Assembly: GCF_023022965.1 (NCBI RefSeq)
Contig: NZ_CP095462.1
Span: 558,001-622,000 of the forward strand
Length of the DNA stretch: 64,000 nucleotides
Direction of reading: 5' to 3'
DNA from: Ectobacillus sp. JY-23
GTDB taxonomy: Bacteria > Bacillota > Bacilli > Bacillales > Bacillaceae_G
Of the stretch, positions 54,474-62,679 are shown in pieces. The notes under the pieces were generated by a model that was given only the letters and a program-made list of their open reading frames with translations, was not told the DNA's origin and did no database searches. Position 1 is the stretch's first letter, and the number at the start of each line of letters is the position of its first letter. The translations under genes and the position numbers were made by a program.

Positions 54474-55683
54474 GCATCATCGGTCTTGTTTGTAAATAAA
54501 TATCCAAGGCTTCATGTGTGCCCTTTGTAATTACATCTCTTGTTATTTTCGCCAAAAGCATATTATAAACCAGTCCGTTATCACCATAGCCAAAGATAAT
54601 ATGACAATTTGGCATTTCTTCATAATGACCGAGCATTGGTAAACCATCGTGGGTTCCTGCATAATAGGCACCTAAGTAAAACTCTGGTCGGACGTTTAGA
54701 TTCGGAAAAAGTTTTTGAAATTCTTGCACAAGCTTATCGCGCTTGTGCGGTAATTTTCCTTCTCGTTGCATCGGACTAATCACATCGTCATCTAATCCCC
54801 CGATTATAATGCGATTATCAGCTGTTGTGCGCATATAAATATACGGTCTTGCCGTTTCCCATATCAGCGTACGTTCGTGCCAACTGCTGAAATCTTCTAC
54901 AGGATTTGTAACAATAGCATATGTAGTAGTGAGCACCGCGTTTTTGTCCTTTTTAAAACTTAGTCCTTCATACCCGCTCGCAATAATAACATGCTTAGCT
55001 TTAATCGTATGGTTAGTTTTCGTATAAAATATCGCGCCATCTTCTTTGAATACTTTTCCATTAATGGCTGTTTCCTCAAATATGCGCACGCCTTTCTGCT
55101 TCGCCTTCTCCAATAGTCCAATTGTAAATTTATAAGGATTGAGTTCCCCATCATTTTGTACGTACAATGCCGCTCGTTTTTTAAATGGATACCACTTACC
55201 AATTTGTTCTTCAGTCAACATGTCTGCCATAAACCCATGCTTTTGCAAATACCCATATTCTTTTTCCAGCTTAGCTACATCTTTTTCATAGCTCGCATAA
55301 TACAAGCTGGCACGCTGTACATATTCAGCATGAATATCTAGTGAATCACACGCAGATTTAATATCTGCAATCGCTTGCTCACACAGCTTGGTATGCCTGA
55401 TTGCATTTGTTTCGCCAAACGAGTTCACAAGCTGATAGAGCATTTTATCCCCTAAGTATTGAACAAGTGCAGTATTTGTACATGTACTTCCGTGTCCAAC
55501 CTTCCGCTGATCTACAACCACTACATCAAGTCCTGTATCTGCCATATAATATGCGCATTGCGCACCGCAGCTGCCCCCACCGACAATCAATGCATCACAT
55601 GTAATATCTTCCTCTAGCTTTGGATATGCAGGTGCATTTGGATATGTTGTGAGCCAATATGGTTGTCCATTATATAGTTCCAT
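54469..55683 (-). CDS. DadA/GlpD-like FAD-dependent oxidoreductase
   Basis: This 404-residue enzyme belongs to the DAO family of flavin oxidoreductases. The dinucleotide motif is ALIVGGGSCGAQCAY (about 30-45) followed by the VVVDQRKVGHGST ribose loop; the C-terminal flavin contact is HIIFGYGDNGLVY. It oxidises an amine or amino acid of unknown identity. The preceding AAGGTGG supports the ATG at 55683 rather than the GTG at 55695. No partner gene is adjacent. Confidence 0.85.
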   Translation of the reverse strand: MELYNGQPYWLTTYPNAPAYPKLEEDITCDALIVGGGSCGAQCAYYMADTGLDVVVVDQRKVGHGSTCTNTALVQYLGDKMLYQLVNSFGETNAIRHTKLCEQAIADIKSACDSLDIHAEYVQRASLYYASYEKDVAKLEKEYGYLQKHGFMADMLTEEQIGKWYPFKKRAALYVQNDGELNPYKFTIGLLEKAKQKGVRIFEETAINGKVFKEDGAIFYTKTNHTIKAKHVIIASGYEGLSFKKDKNAVLTTTYAIVTNPVEDFSSWHERTLIWETARPYIYMRTTADNRIIIGGLDDDVISPMQREGKLPHKRDKLVQEFQKLFPNLNVRPEFYLGAYYAGTHDGLPMLGHYEEMPNCHIIFGYGDNGLVYNMLLAKITRDVITKGTHEALDIYLQTRPMMQ

Positions 55684-55802
55684 TGTATAAACCACCTTAT
55701 GTAAGAGATACTGTTAGCGTTTCCCATCCATATTTGCATAATGCATACCCTTCCATACACTTCTCATAATTGTTTTTCAAACTAAAGGGCTATTCTTTCC
55801 TA

Positions 55803-55822
55803 AATACCTGTTTGGGTATATA
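55803..55822 (+). promoter_or_regulatory. cst-like operator in the DUF202 promoter
   Basis: ATACC-TGTTTG-GGTAT is a perfect match to the sulfur-operon half-sites and lies where the promoter spacer should be (TATACT at 55819-55824 could be the -10). Confidence 0.6.
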
Positions 55823-55864
55823 CTAGTGTAGTATATCCTGTCATCTTAAAGGAGGTCCTTCCAT

Positions 55865-56251
55865 TTGGGATTGCATAACGCGAAAAAACAAACAACTACC
55901 ATTGATTCACAATATATTCAGCAGCACTTAGCGAATGAACGAACTTATCTCGCATGGCTACGAACGGCTATCGCAGTGTCCGGTCTTGGATTTTTAGTTG
56001 CTAACCTGCATTTTGCAGTACGCGAAGAGCTCACTGCGCTTGGAAATAAAATTGCCATTCTCATTGGCTTCACTTCCATTGTCGTAGGCATCATTATCAT
56101 TGCTTTAGCTACATGGAGCTATTTGGTTAAGCGTAAGGAAATTAATGAGCAAACCTTTCAAGCAGTTGGGCCTATGACAATTTGGATTTCATTAGCTGTC
56201 ATTTTACTTATTCTAGTCATTGCTTCCTACTTTTTGATATATATTGGGTAA
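55865..56251 (+). CDS. DUF202 (YidH-type) membrane protein
   Basis: This 128-residue protein has the DUF202 signature HLANERTYLAWLRTAIAVSG, then three membrane helices. The TTG start follows AAAGGAGG. The function of the family is not established. Its promoter carries a perfect copy of the operator found four to five times in the cst-like operon 30 kb away, so it may belong to the same persulfide response. The adjacent IS1595 element inserted just after its stop codon. Confidence 0.85.
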   Translation: MGLHNAKKQTTTIDSQYIQQHLANERTYLAWLRTAIAVSGLGFLVANLHFAVREELTALGNKIAILIGFTSIVVGIIIIALATWSYLVKRKEINEQTFQAVGPMTIWISLAVILLILVIASYFLIYIG

Positions 56252-56338
56252 AGACAAGGCTGTTTTCGCATAAATTGTTGCTTTCTTGACCATACTATTA
56301 AAAGGTTGATATAATGCGGTTCAAGGAGGCGAACAAAT

Positions 56339-57349
56339 GTGTGGGAAGATGTGTATGAAGGGATTAGTGAATTGAGCAAATCAGAACAAATGGCGTTATT
56401 TAATGCGATGAAACAAGATTTGTTTCCAGAAGAACCAGATAAAATTACAGCGTTACTCAAAAGTATTCGTGAATCTCGATTCGCTTCTGGATTGGGCTGT
56501 GTTCATTGTGGAAGCACCTCGGTTAAACGGAATGGTAAATATCGTTCCAGACAACGCTATTTATGTAAGGACTGCGGAAAGACGTTCAATGATATGACGA
56601 ATACACCATTCTCTGGTTCTCGCTATCCTGAAAAATGGGTGAAGTATGTAGAAATGATGGTCGAAGGATGTACGCTCCCTAAAATCGCTAAACGCCTTAA
56701 AATTCACATCTCTACCGCCTTCTATTGGAGACACAAGATTTTGAACGCATTATGTAGCCTTGGCTTTAATCAACTACAAGGCATTGTCGAGAGCGATGAA
56801 ACTTTCTTTCGTGAATCTTTGAAAGGTCAACGTACAATCACCCATAGAAAATCCAAAAAACGTGGTGAAAAAGACAAGAAACGAGGGATTTCAAACCTTA
56901 AAATTGCCGTTGTAGTAGCACAAGATAGAAATAGTAATGTAATTGCACGGAAAGCAGGAACAGGACGTGTAAAAGCCGAAGAAATTGATACTGTGATAGG
57001 TGAGTATATTCACCCATCTGCTTTGTTGTGTACAGATACAGCGACGAATTATAAAAAGTTTGCCAAGATAAAAGGATTACAGCACGAAACGGTCAATGAG
57101 CGACAAAAACAGCGTGTAAAGAAAGGGATTTTTCATATACAGCACGTTAACAACTTCCATAACCGTTTAAAGAGTTGGATGGAACGTTTCCAAGGTGTCG
57201 GAACGCACTATTTGGACAACTATCTCTATTGGTTCCGCTGGCTCGAATTAGGCAAAAATGTAGCATTTGAAAAACGAGTAGAACAAATGCTTATTTCAGC
57301 GTGTCAGAAATCTAATTATACAACTGTTCAAATGTTAAGAAGTGCATAA
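56339..57349 (+). CDS. IS1595-family transposase
   Basis: This 336-residue transposase begins with a zinc ribbon (CVHCGSTS ... YLCKDCGKTF, about 52-80), then a helix-turn-helix (GCTLPKIAKRLKIHISTAFYW), then the DDE-type core. The first aspartate is in VESDETFF, the second in LLCTDTATNY, and the HVNNFHNRLKSWM region completes the IS1595 pattern. All appear intact, so the element may be active. The GTG start has AAGGAGG nine bases upstream; the overlapping ATG two bases earlier is out of frame. Confidence 0.92.
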   Translation: MWEDVYEGISELSKSEQMALFNAMKQDLFPEEPDKITALLKSIRESRFASGLGCVHCGSTSVKRNGKYRSRQRYLCKDCGKTFNDMTNTPFSGSRYPEKWVKYVEMMVEGCTLPKIAKRLKIHISTAFYWRHKILNALCSLGFNQLQGIVESDETFFRESLKGQRTITHRKSKKRGEKDKKRGISNLKIAVVVAQDRNSNVIARKAGTGRVKAEEIDTVIGEYIHPSALLCTDTATNYKKFAKIKGLQHETVNERQKQRVKKGIFHIQHVNNFHNRLKSWMERFQGVGTHYLDNYLYWFRWLELGKNVAFEKRVEQMLISACQKSNYTTVQMLRSA

Positions 57350-57353
57350 AAAA

Positions 57354-57371
57354 GACCTCAGTTTAGAGGTC
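57354..57371 (-). terminator. terminator of the passenger gene
   Basis: GACCTC and GAGGTC pair around a 6-base loop, followed by TTTTTT on the minus strand. Confidence 0.6.
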
Positions 57372-57377
57372 ATAAGT

Positions 57378-57722
57378 TTATATCATACTTTTTCTTACTT
57401 TTTCAGGAATCATAACAACTTCCGTTTGTAAGTCAACAGGTCTAAATGTTTCATCAATACATTTATCCCAATATTCTAAATGCTTTTTATCAATCCAATG
57501 GTTAGATTGTTCAACTTCTTGACCACCTTCACCTTGAACTGAGTACCAATATAAGTATTCATCGCCATTCAGTTGTTCTCTAAATATCGTTTCAACAAAC
57601 ATTTTTTCGCCTTCAAGAGTAATAAGAACATCTTTCATATTTTCGTTTAAAAATTTTAACCATTCATCTACTTGTTCCGATTTACCTTCTTTGACTCTAA
57701 ATCTGGTTAGTTCTACATTCAT
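57378..57722 (-). CDS. DUF6176-like passenger protein
   Basis: This 114-residue protein (MNVELTRFRVKEGKSEQVDEW) resembles the DUF6176 family of small ferredoxin-like-fold proteins, with the YLYWYSVQGEG and DLQTEVVMIPE segments. Function unknown. It lies inside the inverted repeats of the IS1595 element, opposite to the transposase, so it travels as cargo. It has its own terminator. Confidence 0.7.
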   Translation of the reverse strand: MNVELTRFRVKEGKSEQVDEWLKFLNENMKDVLITLEGEKMFVETIFREQLNGDEYLYWYSVQGEGGQEVEQSNHWIDKKHLEYWDKCIDETFRPVDLQTEVVMIPEKVRKSMI

Positions 57723-57825
57723 TTTCTATTACCTCATTTTCATTTATTTTCTGTCTATATTTTACCAATAATTTATCAAAGAACTAAACAAATCTTTAAA
57801 AACAACAAACTTTAAGAAAACAGCC

Positions 57826-58617
57826 TTATCTTTTATCTAGTTCTGTCAAAATTTTGTATAACTCTTCCAAATGTGTAATTTCATAATCTGGTATAACTTC
57901 ATTTCGCTCTTTCTGATGACGATTAATCCAAACCGATGTGATACCTGCCCGCGATGCACCAAGAATGTCGGTCATGAGGTTATCCCCAACCATTACAACT
58001 TCCTCCTTTTGTAACGAAAGCAGCTCCAGTGCGTGTGCAAAAATGGATGGATCAGGCTTTCCCCTTCCAAAAGCTCCAGAGATTACAATATGATCAAAAT
58101 AAGGCGCAAGTTGCGGTGTAATAGAAAGTTTTGTATTTTGTAAATCCGGAGAACCATTTGTTAGCAACAACAATTTATATGTACCGTGCAGCGCATCCAA
58201 TACTTGAAACGTCTCATCATATACAAAGGGTCTGCTTCTACGCTCTGCAGGAAACCTTTCGGCAAGTTCTTCACCGAGCGCTACATTCTCAATACCAAGC
58301 GCACGTAGGCCTCTTGTCCAAGCCTCTTTTCGATATATAGGAACAATCTCCTTCATTTTACGAAAATTGTCCTCTTCATCTAAAAAGTTCCCCCACATCC
58401 CTTCAAATGGATTGATCCCAATCATTTGTGTAAACGGATATGTCTCATATGTTGCATATAATGCTGCTGCCTCTTTTCGTACAGCTTCCTCCAAAAGCTT
58501 TGGATCTGCGCCGCATCGTTCACTCGCAAAGCGGCATGTTGCTGCAAATGCTTCCTTTACACTTTTTTGATCCCACAACAGCGTGTCATCTAAATCAAAA
58601 AAAATAGCTTTTATCAT
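57826..58617 (-). CDS. HAD-family hydrolase, YjjG/YsaA-like
   Basis: This protein of about 263 residues is a HAD phosphatase. The nucleophile and acid aspartates are in [11 protein letters not shown], the threonine/serine in LLLTNGSPD, the lysine in [11 protein letters not shown] and the acidic pair in [11 protein letters not shown]. The cap (about 20-110) is helical. Members dephosphorylate nucleotides or sugars. The ATG at 58617 has AGGAG nine bases upstream, whereas the one at 58626 directly abuts it. Its last codons overlap the IS1595 end, so the C-terminus may be slightly altered. Confidence 0.87.
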   Translation of the reverse strand: MIKAIFFDLDDTLLWDQKSVKEAFAATCRFASERCGADPKLLEEAVRKEAAALYATYETYPFTQMIGINPFEGMWGNFLDEEDNFRKMKEIVPIYRKEAWTRGLRALGIENVALGEELAERFPAERRSRPFVYDETFQVLDALHGTYKLLLLTNGSPDLQNTKLSITPQLAPYFDHIVISGAFGRGKPDPSIFAHALELLSLQKEEVVMVGDNLMTDILGASRAGITSVWINRHQKERNEVIPDYEITHLEELYKILTELDKR

Positions 58618-58638
58618 ATCATCCATCTCCTATATATT

Positions 58639-59142
58639 TTACAGAAATAAAACCATGTGCTCTTCATCATAGTATACATCGTTGTAGTAAAGCGCTTTCT
58701 CTTCTGTACCGAATACTTGAAAGCCTAAATTTTGATACAAAGCTTTCGCACTTACGTTTTCTGACACAACTGTTAAATTAATTTTGATGATGGACTCTAC
58801 TTGTTGAGCCTGTTTAATGGCCGCCTGTAACAATGCTTTAGCTATACCCCTACCACGGTTTTCGGGCGTGACGTACATCGCGAAAATGGTAGCACGATGA
58901 CAAAACTTCTTCGCTTGTTCCTGCATGAGTGTTACTACGCCAATTAATTCACCGTCCACAAATGCACCGAACGTATATTCCCCAGGGTTTATAAAGCGCT
59001 CCGCTATCTGTTGAATCGGATTCACTCGCTGTAAAGCTTCCTCGTAACTAGTTCCAAACGCTGTAGGATGGTTCTTAAGTGCTTCTAATCTCAATTCCCA
59101 ATACCCTGCCGCATCATCAGGCTGCAACAACCTCACTTCCAT
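58639..59142 (-). CDS. GNAT-family N-acetyltransferase
   Basis: This 167-residue protein is a single GNAT domain. The acetyl-CoA loop is VTPENRGRGIAKALLQ, and SENVSAKALYQNLGFQVFG is the following helix. It acetylates an unknown amine. GGAGGGA precedes the ATG. It lies 21 bases upstream of the HAD gene on the same strand, so the two are likely co-transcribed. Confidence 0.85.
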   Translation of the reverse strand: MEVRLLQPDDAAGYWELRLEALKNHPTAFGTSYEEALQRVNPIQQIAERFINPGEYTFGAFVDGELIGVVTLMQEQAKKFCHRATIFAMYVTPENRGRGIAKALLQAAIKQAQQVESIIKINLTVVSENVSAKALYQNLGFQVFGTEEKALYYNDVYYDEEHMVLFL

Positions 59143-59205
59143 CTACATCCCTCCTTCATATTAAAATTGATTATTACAAAAATTCTAAAATAAGTAAACA
59201 AAAAA

Positions 59206-59235
59206 AGAAAGTGGTCTTGGACAAGACCACTTTCT
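59206..59235 (-). terminator. terminator of prfC
   Basis: AGAAAGTGGTCTT and its complement form a perfect 13-bp stem with a GGAC loop, then TTTTTTT on the minus strand. Confidence 0.9.
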
Positions 59236-60808
59236 ACAGTTCCAACACGCTGCTTAATTTTATGTCTGGATATTTATCTTGGAACATTCTATATACAAAG
59301 TCATTTTCAAATAACAGTACAGGATTCCCCTCACGATCTTCCACCTTCATTACGCGCGAGTCCAGCATACTGTCTTTTAGTTCGCCGCCAGTTACCCACT
59401 TTGCGATGTCATGGCGCATCATAATCATCTCCAAATCCACACCATATTCTGCTTTCATACGGTATTCAAATACCTGGAACTGAAGTTCACCAACCGCGCC
59501 TAAAATGTAATCACCAAAGAATGGTGTGCGGTAAAGCTGCACCGCACCTTCTTGTACAAGTTGATTCATTCCTTTATCAAAATGCTTATGCTTCATCGCG
59601 TTTTTCGCACGAACTTTCATAAATAATTCCGGCGGGAAGGTTGGCAGTGCCTCAAACTTAAAGGTATTGCTGCCTCCGACAATTGTATCACCAATTTGGT
59701 AGGTGCCGGCATCATACAAGCCAATAATATCGCCTGGATATGCTTCTTCTACTGTTTCACGCTCTGATGCTAAAAATTGCTGAGACTGACCAAGCTTGAT
59801 TTTCTTCCCAGTACGAGATAACGTAACTGTCATGCCACGCTCAAATTTCCCAGAACACACACGCACAAAAGCAATTCTATCACGGTGCGCCGGATTCATG
59901 TTCGCCTGAATTTTAAAAACAAATCCGGAAAACTCAGGGTTGTTTACATCAATTTCACCTATGGATGATTTTCGTGGCTGCGGTGGTGATGTTAACTGCA
60001 AAAATGCATTGAAGAATGATTGTACCCCAAAGTTTGCAATTGCACTTCCAAAGAAAACAGGTGTTAATGTACCATTCTTGACTTTTTCCATTGAAAACTC
60101 ATTTCCCGCTTCATTAAGCAACGTTAGCTCATCCATTAAAGACGGTAGCATCCCTTCATTAATGTGCTCCGCTACTTCATCTGTTACATGTTCGCCATCA
60201 AAGTTAACAAATAACGACTCCTCATTACCGCGGTAAACTTCAATTTGTTTTTCAAAGCGATCATATGTACCTTGAAATCTTTTCCCCATACCAATCGGCC
60301 ATGTCACTGGGTAAGATTCAATTTCAAGTACCTCTTCGATTTCTTCTAGCAGTTCTAGAGGATCTTTCCCTTCACGGTCTAATTTGTTGATAAACGTTAA
60401 GATAGGGATTCCTCTCATGCGACATACTTTAAATAATTTAAGTGTTTGCGCCTCAATACCTTTTGTACCGTCAATCACCATAACTGCGCTATCAACAGCT
60501 GTTAGTGTTCGATAGGTATCTTCACTAAAATCTTGGTGACCTGGTGTGTCAACAATGTTAATATGATGATCACGATACGAAAATTGCATCACACTGGAGG
60601 TAACGGAAATACCACGTTGCTTTTCAATTTCCATCCAATCAGATGTTGCATATTTACCTGACTTTTTTGCTTTTACCGTTCCTGCTGAACGAATGGAACC
60701 GCCAAGAAGAAGCAGCTTTTCCGTCAGTGTTGTTTTACCTGCATCCGGATGCGAAATAATCGCAAATGTCCGGCGCGATGACGTTTGTATATTAGATTGT
60801 TCACTCAT
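59234..60808 (-). CDS. prfC: peptide chain release factor 3
   Basis: This 524-residue translational GTPase removes RF1 or RF2 from ribosomes after termination. G-motifs are HPDAGKTTL (G1), RGISVTS (G2), DTPGHQDF (G3) and NKLDRE (G4). Domain II and the RF3-specific C-terminal domain (from about 390) follow, with [20 protein letters not shown] lies eight bases before the ATG at 60808; a start at 60829 has none. The length is normal and the gene stands alone. Confidence 0.95.
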   Translation of the reverse strand: MSEQSNIQTSSRRTFAIISHPDAGKTTLTEKLLLLGGSIRSAGTVKAKKSGKYATSDWMEIEKQRGISVTSSVMQFSYRDHHINIVDTPGHQDFSEDTYRTLTAVDSAVMVIDGTKGIEAQTLKLFKVCRMRGIPILTFINKLDREGKDPLELLEEIEEVLEIESYPVTWPIGMGKRFQGTYDRFEKQIEVYRGNEESLFVNFDGEHVTDEVAEHINEGMLPSLMDELTLLNEAGNEFSMEKVKNGTLTPVFFGSAIANFGVQSFFNAFLQLTSPPQPRKSSIGEIDVNNPEFSGFVFKIQANMNPAHRDRIAFVRVCSGKFERGMTVTLSRTGKKIKLGQSQQFLASERETVEEAYPGDIIGLYDAGTYQIGDTIVGGSNTFKFEALPTFPPELFMKVRAKNAMKHKHFDKGMNQLVQEGAVQLYRTPFFGDYILGAVGELQFQVFEYRMKAEYGVDLEMIMMRHDIAKWVTGGELKDSMLDSRVMKVEDREGNPVLLFENDFVYRMFQDKYPDIKLSSVLEL

Positions 60809-60904
60809 ATGTATAGTCCTTTCCTTCATAAATTACGCTTCCTACTTTTATAATATGGAAATAGTTCTATTTAAATAGGCTGTGTTAAAGCCCAATGTTA
60901 ATCA

Positions 60905-60989
60905 TTTGCACTTGTTGATTGGAGTGAAGGGGGTGAGACTAATGCGAGGAACGCGAGCCCCCGTAACGGAAATCAACAACGAACTTTAA
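60905..60989. repeat. dispersed Bacillus-type repeat, second copy
   Basis: 60953-60989 is the reverse complement of 26307-26343 with one difference. A GTTGATTGGAGTG segment precedes it, the other end of the same repeat family, so this is an internally shortened copy. A weaker third copy starts near 62053. Confidence 0.65.
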
Positions 60990-61385
60990 CAGAGCCTGTA
61001 AATAAATACAAGTGCTTTTCACACATAGAAATAGAAACACAAGAACAACTTGTCAGATATCTATGTTCTTACCTCTTGCACATGCACTTGTTAAGCTCTG
61101 ACCGTAACTATATATCAACCGCTCTTCTCTCTCATCTAATAAGCAATATTAGTTTTTTAGCTGATATCTATATAATTATAGCGCGCTTTCAATGGTACGT
61201 TATCCACTTCAAACTGTCAATTCCCTTGGGTAAAAGGAAAAGCTTGCTATTTTATCTATCACCTGTTATGATAAAGAAGAATTATTTTTGTTCGGCTTGT
61301 AAGATAACAAGTTTTCGTCTTGGTATTTTCAAAGAGCAAGGATAGTATTACAAGATGTGCACAGCACATAGCAGGAGGTAACATT

Positions 61386-61586
61386 ATGTTACAAGGTACA
61401 GTAAAATGGTTTAACGCAGAAAAAGGTTTCGGTTTCATCGAGCGCGAAGGTGGCGACGATGTATTCGTTCACTTCTCTGCAATTCAAGGCGAAGGCTTCA
61501 AAACTTTAGAAGAAGGTCAAAAAGTTACTTTTGAAATCGTTCAAGGCAACCGTGGTGACCAAGCTTCTAACGTACACAAAGCTTAA
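61386..61586 (+). CDS. cold-shock protein
   Basis: This 66-residue protein is a single cold-shock domain with RNP1 (KGFGFIE) and RNP2 (DVFVHFSA) motifs, closest in pattern to CspB/CspD of Bacillus. It binds single-stranded RNA and DNA and helps translation at low temperature. GGAGG lies seven bases before the ATG. A long, gene-free leader and an ATGTGC-ACA-GCACAT hairpin just before the ribosome site could give temperature control. Confidence 0.95.
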   Translation: MLQGTVKWFNAEKGFGFIEREGGDDVFVHFSAIQGEGFKTLEEGQKVTFEIVQGNRGDQASNVHKA

Positions 61587-61595
61587 TAGCTTTTG

Positions 61596-61625
61596 AAAAA
61601 GATCCTGCTCTGCAGGGTCTTTTTT
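61596..61625 (+). terminator. terminator of the cold-shock gene
   Basis: GATCCTGC and GCAGGGTC pair (one G-U) within flanking A and T runs directly after the stop codon. Confidence 0.85.
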
Positions 61626-61797
61626 GTTACTTTATTTATACTACTTATCTATATTTTATGAAAAGTCGCTATTTCCTCGGTAAAATACCTTAACCTGTTG
61701 AGTCTGATAAGAAAGATATTTTTTACCCTTGTATTTTTATGTAATACAGAGTAGAATAGCACTATAGAAAAGCAATATACATGAGTAACTACAAAGT

Positions 61798-61826
61798 TTG
61801 ACACGTAGCAATTGTTACCATATAAT
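61798..61826 (+). promoter_or_regulatory. perfect consensus SigA promoter
   Basis: TTGACA (61798-61803), exactly 17 bases, then TATAAT (61821-61826). No coding gene follows, only a structured RNA. Confidence 0.9.
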
Positions 61827-61831
61827 AAATT

Positions 61832-62040
61832 ATCTCCCCTGCGATGTGCGTATGCTCTTCGTTGTCTCAAACCTATAAACATTTATCGGGAATTCAATAT
61901 GACACCTTGCCAACATGCCTGCATAGACAGGACGTTGAAAAAGTGGATGAGGATGCCCACCTGCGAGAGCGGGTTTTGAGACACTAGAGTTACGGCAGAG
62001 CGGGACTTACGAAAAAAGCCGCTTTTTGCGGCTTTTTTTT
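61832..62040 (+). ncRNA. ssrS: probable 6S RNA
   Basis: A region of about 190 bases without ORF follows a consensus promoter and ends in a strong terminator (AAAAAAGCCGC, T loop, GCGGC, eight T). Its ends pair (TCCC with GGGA and CTGC with GCAG, 61835-61842 with 61995-62005). GTCTCAAACC (61864-61873) pairs with GGTTTTGAGAC (61972-61982), leaving an open central region, and CCTG-CATAGA-CAGG forms the apical hairpin. This long rod with a central bubble is the layout of 6S RNA, which binds SigA-RNA polymerase. Identity rests on shape, size and promoter, not on a database match. Confidence 0.7.
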
Positions 62041-62160
62041 GTTTGTCTCTGCTAAAGTCCCTGTTGATTTCAATACGGGGAATTTCTTTTCGCAAAGGTT
62101 TCACCTTTTCACTACAATCAACAAGTACCGATTACTACTATCAAGCTTTAACATAACCTT

Positions 62161-62304
62161 TTAATCCATATTCATAACATCGAGACGAAACTGATCGATA
62201 GGGCGCTTTGCTTCGCGTCTCTCTGTTGCGTTATCTCTTGGCTCTTCCATTTGCGCAATACGTTCTGTTGTCCCAAGATCATGACTACTTTTCTTTTCCT
62301 TCAT
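62161..62304 (-). CDS. small charged protein, 47 residues
   Basis: A short frame starting MKEKKSSHDLGTTERIA has an ideal GGAGGTG eight bases before the ATG. It is highly charged, without hydrophobic core, and probably disordered. I do not recognise it. Small polar proteins of this kind are common in Bacillus spores, but nothing here proves such a role. Confidence 0.6.
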   Translation of the reverse strand: MKEKKSSHDLGTTERIAQMEEPRDNATERREAKRPIDQFRLDVMNMD

Positions 62305-62347
62305 GTTGTTCACCTCCGCGCTTATACAGGATATTGTTTCCATATTT

Positions 62348-62540
62348 TCAAAAAAACATGTACTTTGCTTCTAGCTGATTTTCTAGGTAAATCACACCGT
62401 ATGAATACATCGGCTGCCGCCTTTTATCCGTAGGTGAGCCAGGGTTAAACAGAATAATTTTGCAGATCTTCCTCTAGCACGGATGGCCACTGCTTGGATC
62501 GTTTTGGAATATGAGTATCTGCAACTACAATAATTTTCAT
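62348..62540 (-). pseudogene. metallophosphoesterase with internal deletion
   Basis: On the minus strand the gene starts MKIIVVADTHIPKRSKQ, the metal-binding start of a YfcE/MJ0936-type phosphodiesterase. After about 27 codons it jumps, out of frame, to the normal C-terminal block ILFNPGSPTDKRRQPMYS. Roughly the middle 100 codons are gone, so the product is dead. Confidence 0.8.
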
Positions 62541-62679
62541 AATACACTCCAAAAACAATAAAAAAAATAAAATCTTTATAAATTATCTAACTTTTCTAAC
62601 TTTACAACAATTTCAGATTGTTGTACAATCGCTACATACACAGCGAGTTTCGACATTTTTCTTTACAAGGAGGAGCAAC

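Larger units (their letters stand above)
56256..57827 (+). mobile_element. IS1595-family insertion sequence with passenger gene
   Basis: AAGGCTGTTTTC at 56256-56267 and GAAAACAGCCTT at 57816-57827 are matching terminal inverted repeats. Between them lie a transposase gene and an oppositely oriented passenger. No clear 8-bp target duplication is visible. The right end overlaps the stop codon of the HAD hydrolase gene. Confidence 0.8.
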
